Below are positions 34,756 through 42,754 of a DNA stretch of 64,000 bases, one piece after another; position 1 is the first letter of the stretch, and each line of letters starts with the position of its first letter. Position numbers and translations under genes: made by a program. This DNA comes from an uncultured Kushneria sp. (lineage in GTDB: Bacteria > Pseudomonadota > Gammaproteobacteria > Pseudomonadales > Halomonadaceae), in contig NZ_CANMFC010000002.1 in assembly GCF_947497025.1 (NCBI RefSeq), positions 1 to 64,000 of the forward strand. The letters run 5' to 3'. The notes below the pieces were generated by a model, which saw nothing but the letters and a program-made list of their open reading frames with translations, did no database searches and was not told the DNA's origin.

Positions 34756-35793
34756 ATGACCCACAATACCCCTTCTTCTGGAACAGACCGCCCCCTGATT
34801 GCGCTGGCCATGGGCGACCCGGCCGGCATCAGCCCGGAGCTGACCGCCCGGCTGGCCGCCGATGCGCAGGTCAATGCCGCGGCAAGACTCGTGGTCATCG
34901 GCGACCGACGCGTGTTTGATGAAGGCGCCCGCACTGCCGGCCTTTCTCCCGAGCTCATCTCCACCACCCTTGAGGCGCTCAGGAACAGCGCGCCGGATCG
35001 GGCTGCCTTTATCGACCTTGGCCACCTCTCCCCTGATGAGATCGAACGCGGCGTGCCCTCGCTGGCCGGCGGTGAGTTCTGTTCGCGCAATTTCAATGAG
35101 GCGCTGGCACTGGCCAATGACGGTCATGTAGAGGCGGTCTGCTTCACCCCGTTCAACAAGCAGGCGATGCGCTACGCCAACCCCGACTATGACGACGAGA
35201 TTCGCTTCGTGGCCCGCGCCATCGGCTTCAAGGGCAAGGCGCGCGAGTTCAACATTCTGAACAACATCTGGAACGCGCGGGTGACCTCACACATTCCGCT
35301 GTCGCAGGTCGCCGCCTCGCTCAATGAAAACGCCATTCTCGAAGAGATCGCCCTGACCCGGCAGTGCCTGGCGCAGTCGGGCATCGACACCCCACGCATT
35401 GCGGTGGCCGGTCTTAACCCGCATGCCGGCGATGGTGGCAACTTCGGCCGGGAAGAGATCGAGATCATCGAACCGGCGGTGGCGCAGGCGCGTGATCGCG
35501 GCTGGGCCGTCGAAGGGCCCTTCCCGGCGGACACGGTCTTTCTGCGCGCCCCGCGTGAGGGCTATCACGCGGTACTGACCATGTACCACGACCAGGGCCA
35601 GATCGCGATGAAGCTGATGGGTTTTGACAGCGGCGTCACGATGCTGGGGGGCTTTCCGTTCCCGGTCTGCACGCCCGCCCATGGCACCGCCTATGACATC
35701 GCCGGGCGCGGTATCGCTGACATCGGCGCTTCACGCCAGGCCCTGCTGCTGGCAGCCCGCATGGCGTCTCGTCTGCAGCAAACGGCGGCCTGA
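34756..35793 (+). CDS. PdxA-family dehydrogenase (PdxA2-like, 4-hydroxythreonine-4-phosphate dehydrogenase homologue)
   Basis: This 345-residue protein belongs to the PdxA family of NAD-dependent decarboxylating dehydrogenases. Metal-binding and active-site blocks are visible: ALAMGDPAGISPEL at the start, VTSHIPLSQV, GLNPHAGDGGNFGREE, and YHDQGQIAMKLMGFDSGV. Housekeeping PdxA makes pyridoxal phosphate, but catabolic PdxA2 proteins act on 4-phospho-D-threonate or -erythronate. The divergent GntR regulator and the tricarboxylate-type transporter downstream favour the catabolic role. The usual DUF1537 kinase partner is not in this window. ATG at 34756 has GAGAG close by; an ATG 12 bases earlier is possible. 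Confidence 0.88.
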   Translation: MTHNTPSSGTDRPLIALAMGDPAGISPELTARLAADAQVNAAARLVVIGDRRVFDEGARTAGLSPELISTTLEALRNSAPDRAAFIDLGHLSPDEIERGVPSLAGGEFCSRNFNEALALANDGHVEAVCFTPFNKQAMRYANPDYDDEIRFVARAIGFKGKAREFNILNNIWNARVTSHIPLSQVAASLNENAILEEIALTRQCLAQSGIDTPRIAVAGLNPHAGDGGNFGREEIEIIEPAVAQARDRGWAVEGPFPADTVFLRAPREGYHAVLTMYHDQGQIAMKLMGFDSGVTMLGGFPFPVCTPAHGTAYDIAGRGIADIGASRQALLLAARMASRLQQTAA

Positions 35794-35891
35794 GTCGTAC
35801 CACCTGACATTTGAATACCGCGTCATCCTGACAAGACAGTGACCGACCAGGCGACGCGTTAAAACGCAGTGACGTTCATCGGGAGAATCAC

Positions 35892-36842
35892 ATGAAAATT
35901 TCCGTACTGGCGGCCGGCCTGGTCGCACTGGGTCTGGCCACACAGGGGCAGGCTGCAGAGTTCCCGGACAAGACCATTGAAGTGGTCACTCACTCCGGTG
36001 CCGGTGGCGGCACGGACCTGACCGCTCGCGCCATGGTCCGTGCCGTCGAACCGATCATCGGGACCGACATGATCGTGGTCAATCGTCCGGGAGGCGCCGG
36101 CGTGGTCTCGCTTAAATATCTCGAAGACCGCCCCAGTGACGGCTATACGCTGCTGACCTGGACGACCGGGCACGCCGTGCAGCAGGCCAAGAATGGGGCG
36201 ACCACGGCAGAGGGGCTGATTCCCATCGCGCGTGCCACCAACGATCCGCAGGTGTTGATGACGGCCTGTGGCAAATTTGACGACGCCGAGGCCTTTATCG
36301 AGGCCCAGAAGGAAAAGCCACTGCGCTATGGCGTCACGCATGTGGCCAATATCGATGATGTCTCGGCGTTCATGTTCGGCAAGGCGGCCGGCATTCAACA
36401 GCCACAGATCGTGCCGTTTGAAGGCGGCGGGGATCTCGAAACCAACCTGATTGGCGGCAACGTTGACGTGGCGGTCCTCAACTACGGCGAAGCCGCGGCA
36501 CAGATCGATGCCGGCAAGATCTGTCCGATGATCGTCATGGCCGAGTCGCGTCTTGAAAGCGCACCGGATGTGGCCACCACCGCCGATCTGGGTATCGATG
36601 CCGACTACTCCACCGTACGCGGGTTTGCCGTGGCAGAAGGGACGCCGCCCGAGGTGGTGGAAACACTGCGCACGACGGTGATGGAAGGCATGCAGGGCGA
36701 GCAGTTCGGCCACTTCCTGACCTCGGCCATGGGCCTGAGTCCGGAGACCTCCGTGGCCGATCATGAGGTCTGGGGCGAGCAGATGAATGCAGCGGTGAAG
36801 AACATGAACGCTGCGCTTGTCGAACTGGGCTATATCGAATAA
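35892..36842 (+). CDS. Tripartite tricarboxylate transporter substrate-binding protein (TctC/Bug family)
   Basis: This 316-residue periplasmic protein starts with a signal peptide (KISVLAAGLVALGLATQGQA, cleaved near residue 23). The Bug/TctC fold is shown by the early FPDKTIEVVTHSGAGGGTD loop and by the VNRPGGAGVVSLKYL segment. Bug proteins bind citrate, dicarboxylates, nicotinate or sugar acids. It is first of the tctCBA set after pdxA2, with a 98-bp gap, and a GGGAGA site precedes ATG. It presumably captures the acid that the pdxA2 pathway degrades. Confidence 0.92.
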   Translation: MKISVLAAGLVALGLATQGQAAEFPDKTIEVVTHSGAGGGTDLTARAMVRAVEPIIGTDMIVVNRPGGAGVVSLKYLEDRPSDGYTLLTWTTGHAVQQAKNGATTAEGLIPIARATNDPQVLMTACGKFDDAEAFIEAQKEKPLRYGVTHVANIDDVSAFMFGKAAGIQQPQIVPFEGGGDLETNLIGGNVDVAVLNYGEAAAQIDAGKICPMIVMAESRLESAPDVATTADLGIDADYSTVRGFAVAEGTPPEVVETLRTTVMEGMQGEQFGHFLTSAMGLSPETSVADHEVWGEQMNAAVKNMNAALVELGYIE

Positions 36843-36930
36843 CCCTTTGACCCGATGCCGGCACGGCCGACCCCGTCGGCCGTGCACTGTAGCAGGTCAA
36901 AGCCCTCTTCCATCGACCGGGGCCATTTCC

Positions 36931-37404
36931 ATGCAACGTTCTCGGCTTGTGCATCACTCGGGGCCGCTACTGGCGGTGGGACTGCTCGCCATCCTGGCCT
37001 TCGTGCAGACCTACACGTTCAAATCGGTGCCGGCCATTCTGGCGCGCGGCCTCCAGCCGGCCACCTTTCCGCGCCTGGTGACGGGACTGATTCTGATACT
37101 GGCGGTCATCGCCTTTATCCACGACCTCAGAAAGCCCCCGCCCCCCGGTGATGCCCTGCCGCGGGTGCTGTTTTCCACCACGCTGTTACTGGTGATCTTT
37201 TCGGCGCTGGTCGCTTCCAACCTGTTTTTGATCGCGCTGGTGGCGGTCACGGTGGGCACCGCCCTTTTGTGGGGGGAGCGACGCATCCTGGTACTGATCG
37301 CGCTGGCCCTTTCCCCGCTGATCGCCATCGTGCTGTTCGATATCGGCCTTGAGATCAGATTTCCGCGCAGCCCGCTTTTGAACCTCTACTACGAATGGCG
37401 CTGA
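36931..37404 (+). CDS. Tripartite tricarboxylate transporter small membrane subunit (TctB)
   Basis: This 157-residue protein has four hydrophobic segments and the size, position and general pattern of TctB, the small and poorly conserved membrane subunit. The early LARGLQPATFPRLVTGLIL segment is typical of the family. ATG at 36931 is favoured by the hydrophobic pattern; the ribosome binding site is weak. It lies between TctC and TctA; four bases separate it from TctA. Confidence 0.85.
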   Translation: MQRSRLVHHSGPLLAVGLLAILAFVQTYTFKSVPAILARGLQPATFPRLVTGLILILAVIAFIHDLRKPPPPGDALPRVLFSTTLLLVIFSALVASNLFLIALVAVTVGTALLWGERRILVLIALALSPLIAIVLFDIGLEIRFPRSPLLNLYYEWR

Positions 37405-37408
37405 TACC

Positions 37409-38923
37409 ATGACCGATCTTCTGATGTCCGGGCTGTCTGCCCTTGCCGATCCGTCGCTTCTGCTGCTGATTGTGGTCACGACCCTGGCGGGTACCATCAT
37501 TGGCGTGCTGCCGGGTCTGAGTGGCACCACCGGAGCGGCACTGGCGCTGCCCTTTACGCTGACCATGGACCCGGTCTCGGCGGTCGTGGTGCTGGCCACC
37601 ATCTATGGCTCTTCAACCTTTGCCGGCTGCATCACGGCGATTTTGATCAACACCCCCGGCACGTCCGCTTCTGCCACAACCTGTCTGGACGGCTACCCAC
37701 TGGCCAAAAGGGGCGAGGCCGGCCGCGCCATTGGTATTGCTACCCTCTCCTCCTGCTTTGGCGGGGTCGTCAGCGTGATCTTTCTGCTCTTCGCTGCCCC
37801 CATGCTGGCCGGGATTGCCTACGAGTTCGGCCCGCCCGAATATTTCGCGCTGTCCATCTTTGGTCTATCCATGCTGGCCACCATCGGCGGCGGCTCGGCG
37901 GCCAAAAACCTGATTGCCGGGGCCTTTGGCGTGCTGCTGTCGACCGTCGGGGTCCACATGATGACCGGCACCGAGCGCTACACCTTTGGCACCAGTGCCC
38001 TGTATGACGGTATCGGTTTCGTGCCGGTCATGATTGGCCTTTTTGGCATTGCCGAGTTTCTGAGGCAGTCGACCGAGCTTGGCCTCAAGCGGGAGGTGCT
38101 GGGCATGAAGGCCGCACGCCTGCCGACATGGGCCGACATTCGCCAGATCAGAAATACCGTGCTGCGCGCCACCGGCATCGGCACCTTTATCGGGGTGCTG
38201 CCGGCCGAAGGGGCCACCATCGCCTCGATGATCAGCTACAACGAGGCGCGGCGAACCTCCAAAAACCAGGACGAGTTCGGCAAGGGGGCCATCGAGGGGA
38301 TTGCGGCCTCGGAAGCCGCCAACAACTCGGCGGTCGGCGGCTCACTGGTCCCGACACTGGCACTGGGCATTCCGGGCAGCCCGACGGCGGCCATCATTCT
38401 GGCCGGGCTCCTGGCGCAGGGCGTGCAGCCGGGACCGACGCTGTTCAACGAGCAGGGCAATCTGCTGAGCGCGCTGTTTGCCGCCCTTCTGGTCGGTAAC
38501 CTGCTGTTTCTGGTGATCGGGCTGGGCGGCGCCCGATTCTATGCGCGTATCACGCAGATCCCGGTGCCGATCCTCTGGCCGCTGGTGTTTCTGTTCTCGA
38601 TCATCGGCGCTTATGCCATTCGACAGTCGGTGTTTGATGTCTATGTGGCGGTTGCCTTCGGCGCCATCGGCTTTTTGATGCAGCGCTATGGTTTCTCGGT
38701 CGTGTCGCTGGCCATTGGTCTGGTGCTGGGGGTCATGGTCGAGCAGCGCCTGGGACAGAGTGTGGCGATGTATAACGGCCACTGGCTTTTGATGTTTACC
38801 CGCCCCATTGCCCTTGTCTTTTTCGCTCTGACCCTGCTGTCCCTGTTCGGACCGATGGTCTCCCGCCGGCTCAAGCGTAAAAAGGCGCTGGCAAGAACGA
38901 TCCGGGAACGGACCAGCCCGTAA
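37409..38923 (+). CDS. Tripartite tricarboxylate transporter large membrane subunit (TctA)
   Basis: This 504-residue permease has about 12 helices and the TctA hallmarks: IGVLPGLSGTTGAALALPFT near residue 30, YGSSTFAGCITAILINTPGTSAS, and GVLPAEGATIASMISY in the second half, which mirrors the first. ALGIPGSPTAAIILAGL is also conserved. Together with TctB and TctC it imports an organic acid with a cation. It ends the pdxA2-tctCBA operon; a terminator follows. Confidence 0.95.
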   Translation: MTDLLMSGLSALADPSLLLLIVVTTLAGTIIGVLPGLSGTTGAALALPFTLTMDPVSAVVVLATIYGSSTFAGCITAILINTPGTSASATTCLDGYPLAKRGEAGRAIGIATLSSCFGGVVSVIFLLFAAPMLAGIAYEFGPPEYFALSIFGLSMLATIGGGSAAKNLIAGAFGVLLSTVGVHMMTGTERYTFGTSALYDGIGFVPVMIGLFGIAEFLRQSTELGLKREVLGMKAARLPTWADIRQIRNTVLRATGIGTFIGVLPAEGATIASMISYNEARRTSKNQDEFGKGAIEGIAASEAANNSAVGGSLVPTLALGIPGSPTAAIILAGLLAQGVQPGPTLFNEQGNLLSALFAALLVGNLLFLVIGLGGARFYARITQIPVPILWPLVFLFSIIGAYAIRQSVFDVYVAVAFGAIGFLMQRYGFSVVSLAIGLVLGVMVEQRLGQSVAMYNGHWLLMFTRPIALVFFALTLLSLFGPMVSRRLKRKKALARTIRERTSP

Positions 38924-38969
38924 GGGCGCTGCACAGCACTCGATGGCGCCTGTCAGGGGCGCCGACACA

Positions 38970-39003
38970 AAAACGCCCTGCCGAATCATCGACAGGGCGT
39001 TTT
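38970..39003. terminator. Bidirectional terminator between tctA and the LysE-family gene
   Basis: An 11-bp stem (AAAACGCCCTG / CAGGGCGTTTT) with a 12-base loop ends in T residues on both strands and lies between convergent genes. Confidence 0.8.
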
Positions 39004-39019
39004 CATGGGTGGTTGGATC

Positions 39020-39643
39020 TCAGGCGCGCCAGGTCGCCAAAAGCCCGGCGACAAACACAAAAAGCCCACCAAACAGACGATTGAGCAGCCGCTGCTGGCG
39101 TGGGGAGCGCAGCCAGCGGGCGACCAGGGTCGCCAGGCCTGCAAAGCCGCACATGACCAGGATGTCGATGCCGATCATGGTCACGCCCATGACGGTGAAC
39201 TGCGACACGCGCGACAGCGCCGGGTCAAGAAACTGCGGCAGCAGCGCGATCATGAAAATCGTGGCCTTGGGGTTGGTCACATTGACCAGCACGCTCTTCC
39301 AGAAGCGCGTGACCGCCCTCTCGCGAGGCGCCTCGTTGGATGAGGCCTCGATATCAACCGCCTTTTCCCGCCACTTGCTGATGCCCAGATAGATCAGATA
39401 GGCCACGCCCACCCACTTGATCAGCATGAAGGCAAGCTCTGAAGACGCCAGCAGCGCCCCCAGGCCTGCGCCCACGACCAGGATCTGCAGCCCCAGCCCG
39501 ACCTGAAGCCCGAGGATGGCCGGCAGGGTCCGCCTGAGACCGTAGCGCATGCCGTTGGACATGGTGTTGATGGCGCCGGCCCCGGGCGTGATGCTGATCA
39601 AAAGCGAGGCAGCCAGAAAGGCCCAGAAGAGTTCGGGAGACAT
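39020..39643 (-). CDS. LysE/RhtB-family amino acid exporter
   Basis: This 207-residue protein has six membrane segments and the LysE/RhtB start SLLISITPGAGAINTMSNG, where the conserved Pro-Gly-Pro region is slightly altered. Family members export lysine, threonine, homoserine or cysteine. The downstream half shows NVTNPKATIFMIALLPQF, another family block. It is isolated, between a terminator and the divergent AGE-type isomerase gene. The substrate is unknown; RhtB-like homoserine lactone or threonine export is a common default. Confidence 0.9.
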   Translation of the reverse strand: MSPELFWAFLAASLLISITPGAGAINTMSNGMRYGLRRTLPAILGLQVGLGLQILVVGAGLGALLASSELAFMLIKWVGVAYLIYLGISKWREKAVDIEASSNEAPRERAVTRFWKSVLVNVTNPKATIFMIALLPQFLDPALSRVSQFTVMGVTMIGIDILVMCGFAGLATLVARWLRSPRQQRLLNRLFGGLFVFVAGLLATWRA

Positions 39644-39825
39644 GATGCCGACACCGCCGGTGATGTTGAAGAAGGACTTGCAGCTCGATCATACGCGCAT
39701 CAGGATGTCAAAAAAACGACGCTGAAGGTCATCAAATGCCAAGGGGGCGCATGGATCTCCCCTGCCCTGCATCGATTGGCAGGGTCGACATTCCCATCCC
39801 ACGGACGAAGAAGGCCCTGACCCAT

Positions 39826-41088
39826 ATGATCACCGCCACACCCGATCTCTGCGCACCGCATGACAGCTGGCTCGACCGCCCGGCCCACCACCACTGGCTC
39901 GAAACGGAAGGCCAGCGGCTGCTGGCCTTCTACCGGGCCTCGCGTCACCCCGAGTGCGGTTTCGCCGCGCTGGATGACCGGGGCCGACTGCCTGACGATG
40001 CCCATCCCGACACCCTGGTCACCGCCCGCATGACCCACTGCTTTGCGCTGGCCGCCATGCGTGGGGAACCCGGCGCCGCTCCGTTGGTCGCCCACGGTGT
40101 GGCTGCCCTGCACGGTGCCCTCCACGATGATGAGCACGGCGGCTGGTATGGCGAGCTGCCGCGCAAAGGCAAGACGCAGACCAAGCAGGCCTATATCCAC
40201 GCCTTTGTCGCACTCGCCGCTGCCAGTGCCTGGCAGGCCGGCCACGAGGACGCCGGGGCGCTGCTGGAAGACATCACCGAAGTACTCGAAACGCATTTCT
40301 GGGACGAGAATGAAGGCCGGCTGCGAGAGGGCTTTTCCCGCGATTGGAGTGAAGACGAGGCCTACCGCGGGGGCAACAGCAACATGCACGCCACCGAGGC
40401 CTTTTTGCAGCTTGCCGACGTGCTCGATGACGCCAAATGGCGTCGGCGCGCCCTCTCCATTGTCGAGAAGATCATCCACGCCCATGCCCGCCCCAACGAC
40501 TATCGCGTGGTCGAGCATTTCGACAGCGACTGGCAGGCGTGGCGCGACTATAACCAGGGCAAGCCCGGCGACCCGTTTCGCCCCTATGGCGCCACCCCGG
40601 GCCACGCCTTTGAGTGGGCACGGCTGATGCTGCATCTGGAAGGCGGCCTGCTGCGCGAGGGCGAGACCGTACCCGCCTGGCTGTTCGAGGACGCCCGCGG
40701 CCTGTTCCACAGCGCCACCGAACTGGCCTGGCAGGTCGATGGCGCGCCGGGCCTGATCTACACCCATGACTGGGACAACGGGCCGGTCGTCCACGAGCGC
40801 ATGCACTGGGTGGTGGCCGAGGCCGCCGCGACCGCGGCGATGCTGCTCAAGCGCACCGGACACGTCGATTACGAACGCTGGTATCGACGGTTCTGGGACT
40901 ATATCGACCAATTCATGATCGACCGCGAACAGGGCAGCTGGCATCAGGAACTCGACCGCCACAATCGCCCATCAAGCACCGTGTGGGCCGGCAAGCCGGA
41001 TCTCTATCACGCCTACCAGGCCACGCTTTTGCCCCGTCTTCCGCTGGCGCCGACCATGGCGCGGGCCATCGCTGACGGCCGGCTATAG
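39826..41088 (+). CDS. AGE-family isomerase (mannose isomerase/YihS-like)
   Basis: This 420-residue protein is an (alpha/alpha)6-barrel sugar isomerase of the N-acylglucosamine 2-epimerase family. Probable catalytic histidines lie in GGNSNMHATEAFL, PGHAFEWARLML and YTHDWDNGPVVHERMHWVVAEA. This pattern is closest to bacterial mannose isomerases, which interconvert mannose and fructose. ATG at 39826 gives a conventional N-terminus; an earlier in-frame ATG at 39736 would add 30 unusual residues. It is followed by a periplasmic sugar dehydrogenase gene on the same strand. Confidence 0.88.
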   Translation: MITATPDLCAPHDSWLDRPAHHHWLETEGQRLLAFYRASRHPECGFAALDDRGRLPDDAHPDTLVTARMTHCFALAAMRGEPGAAPLVAHGVAALHGALHDDEHGGWYGELPRKGKTQTKQAYIHAFVALAAASAWQAGHEDAGALLEDITEVLETHFWDENEGRLREGFSRDWSEDEAYRGGNSNMHATEAFLQLADVLDDAKWRRRALSIVEKIIHAHARPNDYRVVEHFDSDWQAWRDYNQGKPGDPFRPYGATPGHAFEWARLMLHLEGGLLREGETVPAWLFEDARGLFHSATELAWQVDGAPGLIYTHDWDNGPVVHERMHWVVAEAAATAAMLLKRTGHVDYERWYRRFWDYIDQFMIDREQGSWHQELDRHNRPSSTVWAGKPDLYHAYQATLLPRLPLAPTMARAIADGRL

Positions 41089-41213
41089 CGCCTTCTGTCC
41101 GGTGTCCGGCCCCTCGGCTTGAGCCAAAGCTGAAGGCGCCGGGCATCGACACGTCCGGCATGCGAGGCTGAATCGATCCACAAGTCTCGATTCACTCTAC
41201 CGGGAGAGTGCCC

Positions 41214-42413
41214 ATGCGTGTCGTGCCGTTGCTGTCGCCCCTGCTTGCCCTGCTGATGATCCCGCCCGCCGTGGCCGAACCGGTGCCCACCGGGCCGCCC
41301 AATGTGCCCTCACAGACGCCGGCCTTTGAAGGTCAGACGCGTGCCCCGCAGCTCGATGATGGCGTCGAACTCGACACGCAGACCATCGCCGATAACCTTG
41401 AACACCCCTGGGGGCTCGCCTTTCTACCCGGCGGCGACATGCTGGTGACCGAACGCCCGGGACGGCTGCGGCGCATTACGCCGGAAGGCGAGGTGTCAGA
41501 ACCGATCGAGGGCGTCCCCGAAGTCGATGCCAGGGGTCAGGGCGGGCTGCTGGATGTGAGCCTCGGCCCCGATTTCGACACCCAACGGTGGGTCTATTTA
41601 AGCTACGCCGAGCCGCGGGACGGTGATCAAAATGCCACCGCCGTGGCGCGTGGCAGACTCACCGAGGACGGCACCCGTCTGACCGATGTGGCGACCATCT
41701 TCCGCCAGCAGCCGGCCTGGGACTCCACCAAACACTTTGGCTCAAGGCTGGTGTGGGGCACGGACAACACGCTCTGGATCACGGTCGGCGAGCGCTCGCT
41801 GGTCGAGCCGCGACAGCTGGCCCAGACGCTGGACAATACGATCGGCAAGGTGGTCCGGATCAACGCCGACGGCTCGATCCCCGACGACAATCCCTTCACC
41901 CAGCGCGACGATGCACTCGACGAGATCTGGTCCCATGGCCATCGCAATATTCAGGGCGCCGCCCGGCACCCGGAGACCCATGCACTCTGGACCATCGAGC
42001 ACGGCCCGAAGGGCGGCGATGAACTCAACCGCCCCGAGCCGGGGCTCAATTATGGCTGGCCGGTGATCACCTACGGGGAAGACTACTCCGGTGCCGCCAT
42101 CGGTGAGGGCCTGACCCGCAAGGACGGCATGGAGCAGCCGGTCTATTACTGGGACCCGGTCATCGCCCCCGGCGACATGACCTTCTATACCGGCGAACTG
42201 TTTGACGGGTGGCACAACAGTATTCTGATCGCCTCGCTCAAGCCCGGCGGCATCGTCCGGCTCACGCTGGACGATGGCCGTGTGACCGGCGAGGCGCGCT
42301 ATCTGGAAGCCCTGGGTCGGGTACGAGATGTCGATCAGGGCCCGGACGGCGCCCTGTGGCTGCTGACCGACAAGAGCGATGGCGCGCTGATCCGCGCACT
42401 GCCTCAGGAATAA
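41214..42413 (+). CDS. PQQ-dependent aldose sugar dehydrogenase (soluble, Asd/YliI type)
   Basis: This 399-residue periplasmic enzyme has a signal peptide (residues 1 to about 20, cleavage after AVAEP region) and a six-bladed propeller of the soluble glucose/sorbosone dehydrogenase family. Key blocks are LEHPWGLAFLPGGDMLVTER, the catalytic HGHRNIQGAARHP, and EHGPKGGDELNRPEPGLNYGWP, which contribute PQQ and calcium contacts. It oxidises aldoses and passes electrons onward. ATG at 41214 has GGGAGAG in position; a GTG six bases earlier is less likely. No pqq biosynthesis genes are in the window. Confidence 0.92.
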   Translation: MRVVPLLSPLLALLMIPPAVAEPVPTGPPNVPSQTPAFEGQTRAPQLDDGVELDTQTIADNLEHPWGLAFLPGGDMLVTERPGRLRRITPEGEVSEPIEGVPEVDARGQGGLLDVSLGPDFDTQRWVYLSYAEPRDGDQNATAVARGRLTEDGTRLTDVATIFRQQPAWDSTKHFGSRLVWGTDNTLWITVGERSLVEPRQLAQTLDNTIGKVVRINADGSIPDDNPFTQRDDALDEIWSHGHRNIQGAARHPETHALWTIEHGPKGGDELNRPEPGLNYGWPVITYGEDYSGAAIGEGLTRKDGMEQPVYYWDPVIAPGDMTFYTGELFDGWHNSILIASLKPGGIVRLTLDDGRVTGEARYLEALGRVRDVDQGPDGALWLLTDKSDGALIRALPQE

Positions 42414-42499
42414 TCCCGGCCGCGCCACGCACAACGCCTCCGCGCCCGAACCAGGTGCGGGGGCGTTATCGCATGTCAGAGCGATGCTTGCCGTTTCCT

Positions 42500-42754
42500 T
42501 TATTCCAGCGCTCGGCAGTAGCGCTCGACCGAAGTCTGTACGACCGGCCCGGCGCCTTCAGAAATCTCGCTGCCCTTGAAGGCACAGTAGAGTGCGTCAA
42601 AATCCAGCGCCGCCAGGGCCTCGCTCATCGTTTTGACGGTGGTCGCCGGCAGCGGAATGTTATTGGGATACGACCACATGAACGAGGCCTTCCCGTCCGG
42701 GGTGACCAGCAGCAGCCCCCAACGCGTGGGCGCGGGGTAGCCTGTACCCCGGCG
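42500..42754 (-). pseudogene. C-terminal remnant of a hydrolase-like gene directly after the GH15 stop
   Basis: An 84-codon open stretch in the same frame as the GH15 stop codon, but without its own start, reads YPAPTRWGLLLVTPDGK, ASFMWSYPNNIPLP and ALYCAFKGSEISEGAG, ending at a stop complementary to 42500. Coding character is strong and the segments look like the end of an MBL-fold hydrolase family known to me, but that recollection is uncertain. No homologous upstream part precedes it, so it is best seen as the 3' remnant of a lost gene. Confidence 0.5.
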
